NCBI RefSeq assembly: GCF_016734815.1
Contig: NZ_JAERQF010000006.1
Coordinates: 1-64,000 of the forward strand
Direction: 5' to 3'
DNA: 64,000 bases
DNA from: Hymenobacter rubidus
GTDB lineage: Bacteria > Bacteroidota > Bacteroidia > Cytophagales > Hymenobacteraceae
In this document: piece after piece, positions 53,616 through 62,422 of the stretch
Position numbering within the stretch: the stretch's first letter is position 1
How the letters are laid out: every line of letters starts with the position of its first letter
Notes under the pieces: model-generated
Databases searched by the model: none
What the model was told of the DNA's origin: nothing
Seen by the model: only the letters and a program-made list of their open reading frames with translations
Program-made: the position numbers and the translations under genes

Positions 53616-54398
53616 ATGAAATTTTGCTTCTTTATTGGAATGATGGCGGCCTGCCTGGCAGCCCGGCCAGCGGCCGCGCAACAGGTTAACCGCATCGACG
53701 ACTTCAACCGCATTGGCTGGTTTGTATACGAGGGTGACCATCAGTTGGGCCCGCGCCTGACCATTCACACCGAGTACCAGGTCCGCCGCACAGGCTTCGT
53801 CACCGATTGGCAGCAGTCGCTGCTGCGGGGCGGCGTGGGCTATCAGGTGCTGCCCCGGCTCAAGCTGGGCGGCGGCTACACCTACCTCACCACCCACCCC
53901 TACGGCACCCACCCCGTGGCCGACGCCGGCACCTACCCCGAGCAGCGCTTCTACGAAGACGTATCGCTCAGCGACACGCTGGGCCGGTTCGGGCTGGTGC
54001 ACCGCGTGCGGCTGGAGCAGCGCTACATTGGCGTGCCCGGCGCCAGCGGCAGCCTGGGCAATTCGGCCGTGTGGCAGCGCCAGAACCGCATTCGCTACCA
54101 GCTGGCCGTGGAAGTTCCGCTGCAAGGCTCCGTGGTGGACAACGGCGAATGGTATTTCACGGCTTTCGACGAGGTCTTCCTCAACTTCGGCCGCGACATC
54201 ACCACCAACGTGTTCAACCAGAACCGGGTGGGCGCCGGCATCGGCTACCAGTTCCAGGACAATTTCCGCGTCGAGCTACAGGTACTCAACCAGATACTTC
54301 AGCACTACGACCCCGACCCGGCCACCAAATTCCCGGTATATGAGTTCAACAACGGCTTCCGGCTGGCGGTGTCGTATGATTTGACGCTGATGAAATAA
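53616..54398 (+). CDS. DUF2490 domain-containing outer-membrane protein
   Basis: The start MKFCFFIGMMAACLAARPAA gives 260 residues with a signal peptide. The block RIDDFNRIGWFVYEGDHQLG, then LTIHTEYQVRRTGFVTDWQQSLLRGGVGY, YGTHPVADAGTYPEQRFYED and RLEQRYIG is the DUF2490 pattern (seen in part). The protein is predicted to be a beta-barrel. Function unknown. Shares a divergent promoter region with the TonB receptor. Confidence 0.85.
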   Translation: MKFCFFIGMMAACLAARPAAAQQVNRIDDFNRIGWFVYEGDHQLGPRLTIHTEYQVRRTGFVTDWQQSLLRGGVGYQVLPRLKLGGGYTYLTTHPYGTHPVADAGTYPEQRFYEDVSLSDTLGRFGLVHRVRLEQRYIGVPGASGSLGNSAVWQRQNRIRYQLAVEVPLQGSVVDNGEWYFTAFDEVFLNFGRDITTNVFNQNRVGAGIGYQFQDNFRVELQVLNQILQHYDPDPATKFPVYEFNNGFRLAVSYDLTLMK

Positions 54399-54420
54399 GC
54401 GGCCAGTCGAGCCGTTGGGA

Positions 54421-54503
54421 GTAGCGAGAACTGTGTAGTTCGCGTCCCCGCGCCGTTTAAACGAAATGTCGTTCTGCCTCGCGAACTACAAAGTTCGCGC
54501 TAC
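54421..54503. repeat. Family B palindrome (GTAGCGAGAAC type)
   Basis: Ends GTAGCGAGAACTGTGTAGTT and GCGAACTACAAAGTTCGCGC..TAC. It lies 22 nt after the DUF2490 stop and just before the next gene. Confidence 0.85.
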
Positions 54504-54512
54504 TCCCCTGCT

Positions 54513-55385
54513 ATGCATCTCTATCTTCCTCGTCGCCACCGCCGCAAACTGTTGTTACCGCCGGGCCTGCTGGCGCTGACGGGGCTGCTGTGGCTGGGAA
54601 GCGTGGCTATTCGGTCGTGGCGGGAAAAGCTGAGGAGGAAGGCCGTAGTGCAGTTGACTATGCCCCCGAGACCAGATTCAGATACCATTTTCCATACCTC
54701 TTCATTTTCAAATCCGCTAAGAATCCCATTTCTCTATTCACAACTATATAAGCTATACAAATGGCGGGAAGTAGAATTCAACGGCAATGCTGCACATGAC
54801 TCTTTATCCGCATTGCTGATTTCGCAAAATATCCAAGCAATGCGCGCCGATACAATTCCAAATTGCGGGATACGTGTCGTGTTCACATCGAAAGTAAGCT
54901 ACAAAGGCTGGGTGAAACTGATTGATTTGATGACTCTGAATGACCAGAAGAAATACCTTTTCGACATGTATCACGGTCCGCTTACTTTGTATGTTCTGGT
55001 GGATGAGTACAGCCCGCAAGCAGCGAGGACAGATGAACCTCAAATGTTCTGCGGAACCATGGCCACCATGCCCCCAGCCAATTATAAGTTCACTCCTGTT
55101 GGTTATTGGTCCGTTTCCTACTTCACCAGAATTGGCCATTGGCTGGCCGCGCTGTGGAAACCGGAAGTAAAAAACACCTCCTGGTACACTTCAGCAATCG
55201 GCACGGGCACCGAGTACGATATAACGCTAACCTTAGAAAAGCAGTACCTACCGCACTTTCTGCGTAGTATTCCGCGTCAGATATTTACCCTCAGTTGCTC
55301 GGAGTGGGGTGTCCAATTTCTACTGATTATTGGCATGTCTGCCATAAGTTGGCGGAAATTGAAGCGCCAATTGCAGCCTAGCTGA
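54513..55385 (+). CDS. Hypothetical membrane protein
   Basis: The 290-residue protein has a basic N-terminus (MHLYLPRRHRRKLL), a hydrophobic segment (about 14-34), a long soluble middle, and a second hydrophobic segment near 265-280 (WGVQFLLIIGMSAI). The middle has conserved-looking GIRVVFTSKVSYKGWVKLID and ITLTLEKQYLPHFLRSIPRQ. No family was recognised. From about 54680 the sequence is clearly more AT-rich than the surrounding genes, which suggests acquisition from elsewhere. The next gene starts 5 nt after its stop. Confidence 0.65.
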   Translation: MHLYLPRRHRRKLLLPPGLLALTGLLWLGSVAIRSWREKLRRKAVVQLTMPPRPDSDTIFHTSSFSNPLRIPFLYSQLYKLYKWREVEFNGNAAHDSLSALLISQNIQAMRADTIPNCGIRVVFTSKVSYKGWVKLIDLMTLNDQKKYLFDMYHGPLTLYVLVDEYSPQAARTDEPQMFCGTMATMPPANYKFTPVGYWSVSYFTRIGHWLAALWKPEVKNTSWYTSAIGTGTEYDITLTLEKQYLPHFLRSIPRQIFTLSCSEWGVQFLLIIGMSAISWRKLKRQLQPS

Positions 55386-55390
55386 CCATT

Positions 55391-55945
55391 ATGCCTGCCC
55401 TTTCACCCGACCTGCGCCGTGCGCTTTTCAGCCTGCCCGAACGGGAAAAGGACCAGCTTCTGGCCCGCCTCGTGGCCCAGGATGCCGTACTAACGGAGCA
55501 GCTAGCCTACCGCTTGCTCGAAGGCCCCGACGCGCTGGAAACCCGCCGCGCCGCGCTCCGCACCCTGGTCGATGACCCCGTACGCGGCTACCACCCAACC
55601 CCCAACGACCTGCTGGTGATTCTGCGGCAGCTACAGGCGCGCCTGGCGTACCACGCCCGCATTACCGACGACGCTTTTGGCGAAGTGGAGCTGAGCTGGC
55701 GCCTGCTGGCCAACGTATTTCGGCACCAGGCAGCGGCCACCGCGCGCCTGCACGGGCCCACCCAGCCGCTGCTTCAGCACCTCACCAAGCGCACCCAGGA
55801 AGCGCTGAAACAAACCGCTCGCCTTCACGCCGATTACCACCTGGAGCTGGCCGAAACGGCCAATGCCGTGCTGGCGGCCCTGTGGCAGTCGGGCGCGGCC
55901 CCGCTGGCGCGGGAGGCGGGGCTGCCCCGCTCCTTTGGCGGCTAA
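55391..55945 (+). CDS. Hypothetical helical protein
   Basis: The 184-residue protein (MPALSPDLRRALFSLPEREK) is rich in Leu, Ala and Arg with long helical stretches, such as REKDQLLARLVAQDAVLTEQ and LLVILRQLQARLAYHARITD. There is no signal peptide or membrane segment. No family was recognised. It follows the membrane protein gene after 5 nt and probably shares its transcript. Confidence 0.65.
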   Translation: MPALSPDLRRALFSLPEREKDQLLARLVAQDAVLTEQLAYRLLEGPDALETRRAALRTLVDDPVRGYHPTPNDLLVILRQLQARLAYHARITDDAFGEVELSWRLLANVFRHQAAATARLHGPTQPLLQHLTKRTQEALKQTARLHADYHLELAETANAVLAALWQSGAAPLAREAGLPRSFGG

Positions 55946-56021
55946 GCCGCGTTTTTATGGAATCTTTTCCCGGCCATCTACAGTACACTACGGTAGTTTG
56001 ACGCTGCTTTTTCTGCTGCCT

Positions 56022-56324
56022 ATGTCCGCCATCAACATCCCCGATTACCCCCGCGACCCGCGCCTGTCGGCCGCCGACCTGCACCAGGCCCTGGACGAGC
56101 TGGACGCCAAAATCAAGACCCTGCACAGCCGGGCCCATGCCACGGTAGCGGGCTCGACCAATACCTACGAAGCCCACGCCACCGCCCTCGAAGCCAAGCG
56201 CGCCCGCTTGGCGGAGCAGCTTCGCCAGGCGGGTAGCGCCGACGCCAACCCCGAGCCCAGCGTGTGGACCAGCATTCGCCGCAGCATTGCCGAACTCGGC
56301 GACGAAGTGCGCGACGCGCTGTAG
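56022..56324 (+). CDS. Small helical protein of unknown function
   Basis: The start MSAINIPDYPRDPRLSAADL gives 100 residues. It is helical and coiled-coil-like: LHQALDELDAKIKTLHSRAH, and EAHATALEAKRARLAEQLRQ. No cysteine, no signal peptide. No family was recognised. Confidence 0.6.
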   Translation: MSAINIPDYPRDPRLSAADLHQALDELDAKIKTLHSRAHATVAGSTNTYEAHATALEAKRARLAEQLRQAGSADANPEPSVWTSIRRSIAELGDEVRDAL

Positions 56325-56384
56325 ATTTTTACCCACAGCTTTCTTTCTGCTATTTCCATTTGTTCGTTTTTAACCCCGCCAGCC

Positions 56385-56636
56385 ATGAAAAAGCTTTTTC
56401 TTCTCCTGCTAGTCCTGTTCGGGCTTGCCGATACCGCTTCGGCCCAGGCCAAACCCAAAGTCAAGGCACGGGCCTTTAAACACACCTCGGAGTCCGGCAA
56501 AGGCAAAACCGAACGGATGCACTTCCGGCAAGGCCGAAAGCACCGGTCTACGCTGGACCTGACCCCTGGCAAGCTGGAAAAATTCAAGAGTGCCAAAGCT
56601 AACAAGAACTATACTTTCCCCAACCCGCACAAGTAA
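56385..56636 (+). CDS. Small secreted basic protein of unknown function
   Basis: The 83-residue protein has a signal peptide (MKKLFLLLLVLFGLADTASA, cut before QAKPK), and the mature part is very basic (KPKVKARAFKHTSESGKGKT). No family was recognised. A strong terminator follows 4 nt after the stop. Confidence 0.65.
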   Translation: MKKLFLLLLVLFGLADTASAQAKPKVKARAFKHTSESGKGKTERMHFRQGRKHRSTLDLTPGKLEKFKSAKANKNYTFPNPHK

Positions 56637-56640
56637 GCAC

Positions 56641-56674
56641 AGGCCGCCGTTTCGCAAAAACGGCGGCCTTTTTG
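56641..56674 (+). terminator. Rho-independent terminator
   Basis: AGGCCGCCGTTT / AAACGGCGGCCT form a perfect 12-bp stem with a 5-nt loop and a following T run. Confidence 0.9.
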
Positions 56675-56766
56675 TTGAACTGGCTATGGTTGGAACGGGC
56701 GTTGTAGTGCTGCCACTACGCAAACGGGTATATTTACTCAAGCAATAATTCCAGCTATTCTGCCTG

Positions 56767-59607
56767 ATGAAAAACACGTTACGCCTGCTCATCTGCCTGA
56801 CTATTACGGTTCTGCTTCTGGCCCAGTCGGCCGTTGCTGCGCCGCCCACCGTGCCCGGCCAGTTGGCCCTCAAGCTGCGCCCCGGTCAGCATCCCGCCGT
56901 TCTGGAAGCGGTTCTGCTGAAGCTGGGCGCCAGCGGCCTGCGCCAGAAATTTCCGCACACGCTGGCGCCCAACCCCGAAACGCCCGGCAGCGTGGATTTG
57001 CGTGGCATCTACCAGTTTCAACTTCCCCTCACGGTGTCATTAGCCCAGGCCCGTGCTGTGCTGCTGGCCACCGGCGCGGTGGAATACGTGGAGCCCTTGT
57101 ACATCCGTCAGCCGCAGTACCAGCCCAACGACCCGCTTTCGGACTCCACCATCACCAGCCTGTCGGCGGGCCAGTACTACCTCAAGCAAATCAAGGCCTA
57201 CCGGGCCTGGGACGTGACGCCCGGCGACAGCTCCATCGTCATCGGCATCACCGACGGCGGGGTGCGGCTGACGCACGTCGAGCTGGCCCCGCAGATTAAG
57301 CACAACTACGCCGACCCCGTCAACGGCCGCGACGACGACGGCGACGGCTACATCGACAATTTCACCGGCTGGGACCTGGCCAACAACGACAACGACGCCG
57401 GCTACGACATCACCATCATTCACGGCACGCTGGTGGCCGGCGTGGCCGCCGCGGCCGTGAACAACGGCCACGGCATTGCCGGCGTGGGCAACCGCAGCCG
57501 GTTCATGCCCCTCAACATTTACCCCAACACTGCCACCGGCACCTTTGCCGGCTTCGAGGCCATTGTGTACGCCGTGGACCACGGCTGCCAGGTGGTGGTG
57601 ATGGCCTGGGGCGCGCCGGGCGGCTACTCGCGCCTGGAGCAGGACGTGTGCACCTACGCCGCCGTGAACCGCGACGCCGTGCTGGTAGCCGCCGCCGGCA
57701 ATACCAACGCCGACCTGCTGTTCTACCCCGCTTCCTACGACCATGTGCTTTCGGTGTCGGGGGTCGACAACTTGGACCGAAAAACCGGTGCCGCCACATT
57801 CAGCCACCGCGTCGACTTGGTGGCGCCCGGCACCAGCATCCTCACCTGCTACGGCTACCACCTGGCCAACAGCGGCGGGCCGGCTGATGACGACTACACG
57901 GCCGTGGGCGGCACCTCGTTTTCGGCGCCCATGGTGGCCGGTGCGGCGGCGCTGGTGCGGCGGCGCTTCCCCGCCTACAACGCCGCGCAGGTGGCCGCCC
58001 GCCTGCGCCAAACCACCGACAACATCGACGGCATACCCGCCAATGCCGCCTGGGTGGGCCGCCTCGGCACCGGTCGCCTCAACATGGTGCAGGCCCTCAC
58101 CCGCCCCAACGTGCAGGAGGCCCGCGTGGTGAGCAGCACGTTTGCGCCCGCCCGCGCCGCCTACGCCCCTGGCGATACCCTGCGCCTCACGGCCGACGTG
58201 CAGAACCTGTTGCAGCCCGTGGCGGGGCTCACGGTTACGCTCACCTCGCTCTCGCCCTTCGTCACGGTGCGGCAGGGCAGCTTTGCAGTAGGCAGCCTGG
58301 CTACGCTGGCCCGCGCTAATAATGCGGCGGCGCCCTTCCGGCTGGCCGTGGCTGGCAGCGGCATTCCACTCAATACCACCGTGTCGCTGCGCTACCGCCT
58401 CACGGCCACCGGCGGCTTCCAATACGACCAGTACGTGGACCTCGTGCTGAACCCCGACTACGTGGTGCTCGATGCCAACGACCTGGCCGTGACGCTCACC
58501 AGCCGCGGCAATCTGGCCTACGACAACCTGGCCGGCACCATCGGGGCGGGCCTCACCTACCGCACCAGCGGCAACATTCTCAGCGAAGGCGGGCTGATGC
58601 TGGCCACCAGCCCCACCCGCGTGTCGGACCGCATCCGCAGCAGCGGCGGGCAGTCGCGGCAGTCGTTTTTCAGCCTCCGACAAGCCACCCGCCAGCAGCC
58701 CGGCCCCCGCGCCGACCAGGAAGCCCGCGTGGCGTTTCAGGACACCGTTCCGGTGGTGGGCAGCCGCGTGCGCAGCCTGGGCGTGGCCGTGCGCCAGCGC
58801 GCCTACGCCTGGGCCACCCCCGCCCGCCGCGATTTTGTGCTGCTCGAATACTCCATCCGCAACCTCACCGCCGATACCCTCAAGCCCCTCTACGCCGGCA
58901 TTTTCACCGACTGGGACTTGCCCAACCCCGACGGAGCTGCGCAAAACGCCGCCGCCTGGGACAGCACCCGCAACCTGGGCTACTGCTACGCCGTGGGCCG
59001 TATTGCGCCCAGCGTGCCCGCCCAATACGCCGGGGTGCGGCTATTGCGCGGGGGCGCCCCGGCCGTGTATTCCATCAACAGCGCTGCCCCTGCGGGCTCT
59101 CCCATTCGCCTGGCCGATGGTTTTTCAATTGCCGAAAAATTTCTAAGCCTGAGCAGCGGCACGGCCCGTGCCCAACGCACCGCCGGCCTGCCCAACGGCG
59201 CCGACGTGGTGCAGGTAGTAGGCACCCGCCTGGCCCGCCTCGCGCCCGGCGATTCCACTACCGTTACGTTCGCGCTGCTGGCCGCGCCCTCCCTGGCGCA
59301 GCTCCAGGCTTCAGCCGATGCGGCAGCCCTGGCCTACACCACCCTATTGCCCACGCGCACGGCCAGTCAAGCCGGCTTCTCCGTCTACCCCAACCCAACC
59401 ACTGGCCTGTTGCAAGTGGAAGTGCCGGTGGACTTTGGGCTGCGGGAAGTGCAGGTGCGCGACGCCTTGGGTCGGCTTGTACTACGTCGCGAGGCCACCG
59501 GCCGGCAGGTGGACCTGCGCTTGCCTGACTTGGCCCCCGGCTACTACACGCTGCAAGCCATTGGCGAGGCTGGAGTAGCTGTGCGGCCGGTGACCGTCGA
59601 GTATTAG
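56767..59607 (+). CDS. S8 family serine peptidase with type IX sorting domain, secreted
   Basis: The 946-residue protein has a signal peptide (MKNTLRLLICLTITVLLLAQ). A propeptide-like region (about 30-125) is followed by a subtilisin domain. The triad is Asp163 (GITDGGVRLTHVEL), His219 (IIHGTLVAGVAA) and Ser384 (GGTSFSAPMVAGAAA). Note TDGG where most subtilisins have DTG. A beta-rich region leads to a C-terminal sorting domain (FSVYPNPTTGLLQVEVPVDF), so export through the type IX system is expected. A terminator lies upstream. Confidence 0.92.
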   Translation: MKNTLRLLICLTITVLLLAQSAVAAPPTVPGQLALKLRPGQHPAVLEAVLLKLGASGLRQKFPHTLAPNPETPGSVDLRGIYQFQLPLTVSLAQARAVLLATGAVEYVEPLYIRQPQYQPNDPLSDSTITSLSAGQYYLKQIKAYRAWDVTPGDSSIVIGITDGGVRLTHVELAPQIKHNYADPVNGRDDDGDGYIDNFTGWDLANNDNDAGYDITIIHGTLVAGVAAAAVNNGHGIAGVGNRSRFMPLNIYPNTATGTFAGFEAIVYAVDHGCQVVVMAWGAPGGYSRLEQDVCTYAAVNRDAVLVAAAGNTNADLLFYPASYDHVLSVSGVDNLDRKTGAATFSHRVDLVAPGTSILTCYGYHLANSGGPADDDYTAVGGTSFSAPMVAGAAALVRRRFPAYNAAQVAARLRQTTDNIDGIPANAAWVGRLGTGRLNMVQALTRPNVQEARVVSSTFAPARAAYAPGDTLRLTADVQNLLQPVAGLTVTLTSLSPFVTVRQGSFAVGSLATLARANNAAAPFRLAVAGSGIPLNTTVSLRYRLTATGGFQYDQYVDLVLNPDYVVLDANDLAVTLTSRGNLAYDNLAGTIGAGLTYRTSGNILSEGGLMLATSPTRVSDRIRSSGGQSRQSFFSLRQATRQQPGPRADQEARVAFQDTVPVVGSRVRSLGVAVRQRAYAWATPARRDFVLLEYSIRNLTADTLKPLYAGIFTDWDLPNPDGAAQNAAAWDSTRNLGYCYAVGRIAPSVPAQYAGVRLLRGGAPAVYSINSAAPAGSPIRLADGFSIAEKFLSLSSGTARAQRTAGLPNGADVVQVVGTRLARLAPGDSTTVTFALLAAPSLAQLQASADAAALAYTTLLPTRTASQAGFSVYPNPTTGLLQVEVPVDFGLREVQVRDALGRLVLRREATGRQVDLRLPDLAPGYYTLQAIGEAGVAVRPVTVEY

Positions 59608-59776
59608 CGGGGCCGGCGAAACACGGACCCATGCCCTGACAGCTGCAGCCTGAGCCGAAAAACAACGCCGTGAATCAGCATGCCGCCTGTATGAATCCCT
59701 GAAATTCCTATTGATTTGCATATTTTACAAGAAACAGTTCCGCGACCATTTTCTCACTTCACTTCCCTTCATATGT

Positions 59777-62323
59777 ATGACAAACCGATTTACGCTTCTG
59801 ATTATTCTGGCCCTCTCGGCGCTTAACTGGCCGGCTGTCTTGCTGGCCCAAACCTTGGACCCCGCCTTTCAGCCCACCTTGCTGAAGGCAACCTACACGG
59901 CGGGCCTGCAAAGCGCTCCGCAGTTTGTAGTGGCGCAACCTGATGGCAAGCTGCTCGTGAGCGGCGGCTTCGATTTCATGAACGGTACGATATCGGGCAA
60001 AATCCAACGCCTGAACCCGGACGGAACCGTTGACTCTGGCTTTAACGCCGGCGGAGTGGGTGCCAACGGCTTCGTGGCCGCTATGGTGCTGCAACCTAAC
60101 GGCAAAATCATGATTGGCGGCGGCTTTACGGCCTACAACGGCGTGCCTGCTTTCACGGTGGCCCGGCTCAATGCCAACGGTACGCTGGACACGTCGTTCT
60201 CGCCCTCGGGGCCAATGGCCACCGTACGCCGGCAGGTGGGGGCCCTGGCCGTGCAGCCCGATGGCAAAATTCTGGTGGGCGGCAGCGGCAGCCTCAGCAC
60301 CGGCCTGCCCGATGGTGGCCTCTACCGCCTCAACACCGATGGCACCCCTGATGCAACGTTCAACATCGGTACCGGCGCTTCCAGTACGGGGGCTTTTGTC
60401 CGGAGCCTTTTCGTGCAGGCTGATGGCAAAATCCTCGTCGGAGGCTTGTTCACCGCCTTTAGCGGCCAAACCGTTGGCAACCTGGTGCGCCTGAACTCCA
60501 ACGGCAGTCTGGATACTGGTTTTGCCATCGGCACAGGCTTCGATAGCACTGTGCGCACCATTGCCCAGCAGGCCGACGGCAAGCTCCTGCTCGGCGGCAG
60601 TTTTGCCACCCTCAACGGCCAGGCGGCACCCCGGCTGGTGCGGGTGCTGCTCAACGGCACCCTGGACAACACGTTTGCCGCCACCACAGGGGCGGGCACG
60701 GTGTACAAAGTACTGATTCAGAGCAACGGGGGTGCCCAGTTCAACGGCAGCATCGTGTATTGCGGCTCCTTTACGCAGGTGAATGGCCAAACTCGCAACC
60801 GGCTGGCGCGCGTGTTCGACAACGGCACTCCGGACGCGAGTTTTGGCGCCGGGGCCGGTGCTAATAACATTGTTTCGGAAGTGGAACAAATAGGTACGGG
60901 CCAGTTTGTAGCCGCCGGCTATTTTACGCAGTTTGATGGCTTGGCCAAGACCGGCCTGGCCCGCGTGACAGCCACCGGGGCCAACGAGCCCAGCTTTACG
61001 GCTACGGCCGAAGTTCGGGGCACGGTTTCTTCGGCCATCCCCCTCACGTCGGGCCAATTGTTGGTAAGCGGCAATTTCACCGACTTTAACGGCACCGCCG
61101 CAGGGTCCTCGCCGGTGCGGCGCCTCAATGCCAACGGCACCCTGGACGCCAGCTACTCCACCACTTATAGCCCGGTCTTTAACGGAATGCAGCCGGATGG
61201 CAGTTTCTATACGTACACCGTTTCGGGCACCCAGTATTTGTTTCAGCGCGTATTACCCTCGGGTGCTCTGGATAACACCTTTACCGGACTCCTGTTCGGC
61301 TCTACTGCCGTGGTAAACCCGGCACCCGTGCAGGGCCTCACGGTGCAGCCCGACGGCCGCATTCTGGTATATGGCAATTTTACTACCTTCGGGGGAGCAG
61401 CCCGCAACGCCATTGCCCGGCTCAATGCAAATGGCACGCTGGACAATGCTTTTTTGCCCCCGGCCAGCACGGTTACCCGCTATATCGGAGGGGCCAGTGT
61501 TCAGCCCAGCGGCAAGATTGTCTTCACCTACGTCGAAGCCGGCACGGGCGCCGCAGTGGGTACGCTGCTGGCCCGCCTGAACCCGGATGGCACGCTCGAC
61601 AATACATTCAACATCGGCACGGGCCCCACGGCCGGGTCTGCCTATTCGATACTGATGCAGCCCGATGGCAGGTTGCTCCTTGGTGGCAGCTTCACGAGCT
61701 TCAACGGCCAGTCCACTCCGGTTGGCTTGGTTCGCCTCGACGTCAATGGCGCCATCGACAACACCTTCGCCCCGACTACTGCCGCCAGCCTCTATCTCAT
61801 TCAGCCCGACGGACGCATCCTGGCCAAAACCGGTACCCTCAACGGCACCGACGCCCTTGTGCGCCTCAATGCCAATGGCAGCCTCGACACCTCGTTCCCG
61901 GCGGTGAGCATTCCGCTGGCCATTTTCAGCGGCGACGACACTTTTTTCGGGCTTGCTCTGCAGCCCACCGATAGCAAAATCATTGTGTACGGTAACTTCC
62001 GTTCGGTAGCCGGGCAGCCACGCATCGGCCTGGCCCGCCTCACCAATACGGTGCTGGCGACCCGTTCGGCGGCGTCCCTGCTGCCCCTGGTGGCCTACCC
62101 CAATCCCACCAGCCAGCGCCTCACCGTGCTGCTGCCCGCTTCGGCAAAAGCCGGTGAGGCCGTGCTGCTCGACCTCACCGGCCGCGCCGTGCGCAGCTGG
62201 CCCCTGCCCACCAGTCAGCCCGAAGCAACGCTTGACCTGAACACGGTAGCTGCCGGCGTGTACGTGCTGCGCATTCCCGGTACTACCGACACCTATCAGC
62301 AGAAAGTAGTAGTAACCCACTAG
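59777..62323 (+). CDS. Delta-60 repeat protein with type IX sorting domain, secreted
   Basis: The start MTNRFTLLIILALSALNWPA gives 848 residues with a signal peptide (cut near LLAQ). About a dozen repeats of roughly 50-60 residues follow the pattern QPDGKLLVGGSF..NG..RL..NGTLDTSF, which is the delta-60 repeat and forms a beta-propeller-like fold. The C-terminus VAYPNPTSQRLTVLLPASAK is a type IX sorting domain. Function unknown; likely cell-surface adhesion or scaffold. A terminator follows, shared with umuC. Confidence 0.9.
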   Translation: MTNRFTLLIILALSALNWPAVLLAQTLDPAFQPTLLKATYTAGLQSAPQFVVAQPDGKLLVSGGFDFMNGTISGKIQRLNPDGTVDSGFNAGGVGANGFVAAMVLQPNGKIMIGGGFTAYNGVPAFTVARLNANGTLDTSFSPSGPMATVRRQVGALAVQPDGKILVGGSGSLSTGLPDGGLYRLNTDGTPDATFNIGTGASSTGAFVRSLFVQADGKILVGGLFTAFSGQTVGNLVRLNSNGSLDTGFAIGTGFDSTVRTIAQQADGKLLLGGSFATLNGQAAPRLVRVLLNGTLDNTFAATTGAGTVYKVLIQSNGGAQFNGSIVYCGSFTQVNGQTRNRLARVFDNGTPDASFGAGAGANNIVSEVEQIGTGQFVAAGYFTQFDGLAKTGLARVTATGANEPSFTATAEVRGTVSSAIPLTSGQLLVSGNFTDFNGTAAGSSPVRRLNANGTLDASYSTTYSPVFNGMQPDGSFYTYTVSGTQYLFQRVLPSGALDNTFTGLLFGSTAVVNPAPVQGLTVQPDGRILVYGNFTTFGGAARNAIARLNANGTLDNAFLPPASTVTRYIGGASVQPSGKIVFTYVEAGTGAAVGTLLARLNPDGTLDNTFNIGTGPTAGSAYSILMQPDGRLLLGGSFTSFNGQSTPVGLVRLDVNGAIDNTFAPTTAASLYLIQPDGRILAKTGTLNGTDALVRLNANGSLDTSFPAVSIPLAIFSGDDTFFGLALQPTDSKIIVYGNFRSVAGQPRIGLARLTNTVLATRSAASLLPLVAYPNPTSQRLTVLLPASAKAGEAVLLDLTGRAVRSWPLPTSQPEATLDLNTVAAGVYVLRIPGTTDTYQQKVVVTH

Positions 62324-62345
62324 GGCCCCGCTTATTTTTCTGTGG

Positions 62346-62381
62346 AAAGGGCCGCCGTACTACCCAGTACGGCGGCCCTTT
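62346..62381. terminator. Bidirectional terminator
   Basis: AAAGGGCCGCCGTACT / AGTACGGCGGCCCTTT is a perfect 16-bp stem with a 4-nt loop, with A and T runs on both sides. It stands between the delta-60 gene (plus) and umuC (minus). Confidence 0.88.
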
Positions 62382-62422
62382 TGGTTGAGGTAGCCCTACC
62401 GCTTTCTGAAGCACCGCGCAAC

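Noticed and set aside
57040-59025. 661-residue minus-strand frame opposite the S8 peptidase
   Set aside because: Very high Gly, Val, Ala and His content without motifs; the plus strand carries the complete peptidase.
59900-62040. Repeated DNA in the delta-60 gene, considered as a tandem repeat array
   Set aside because: The repetition is at protein level (QPDGK..NGTLD units) and diverged at DNA level; it is explained by the delta-60 family.
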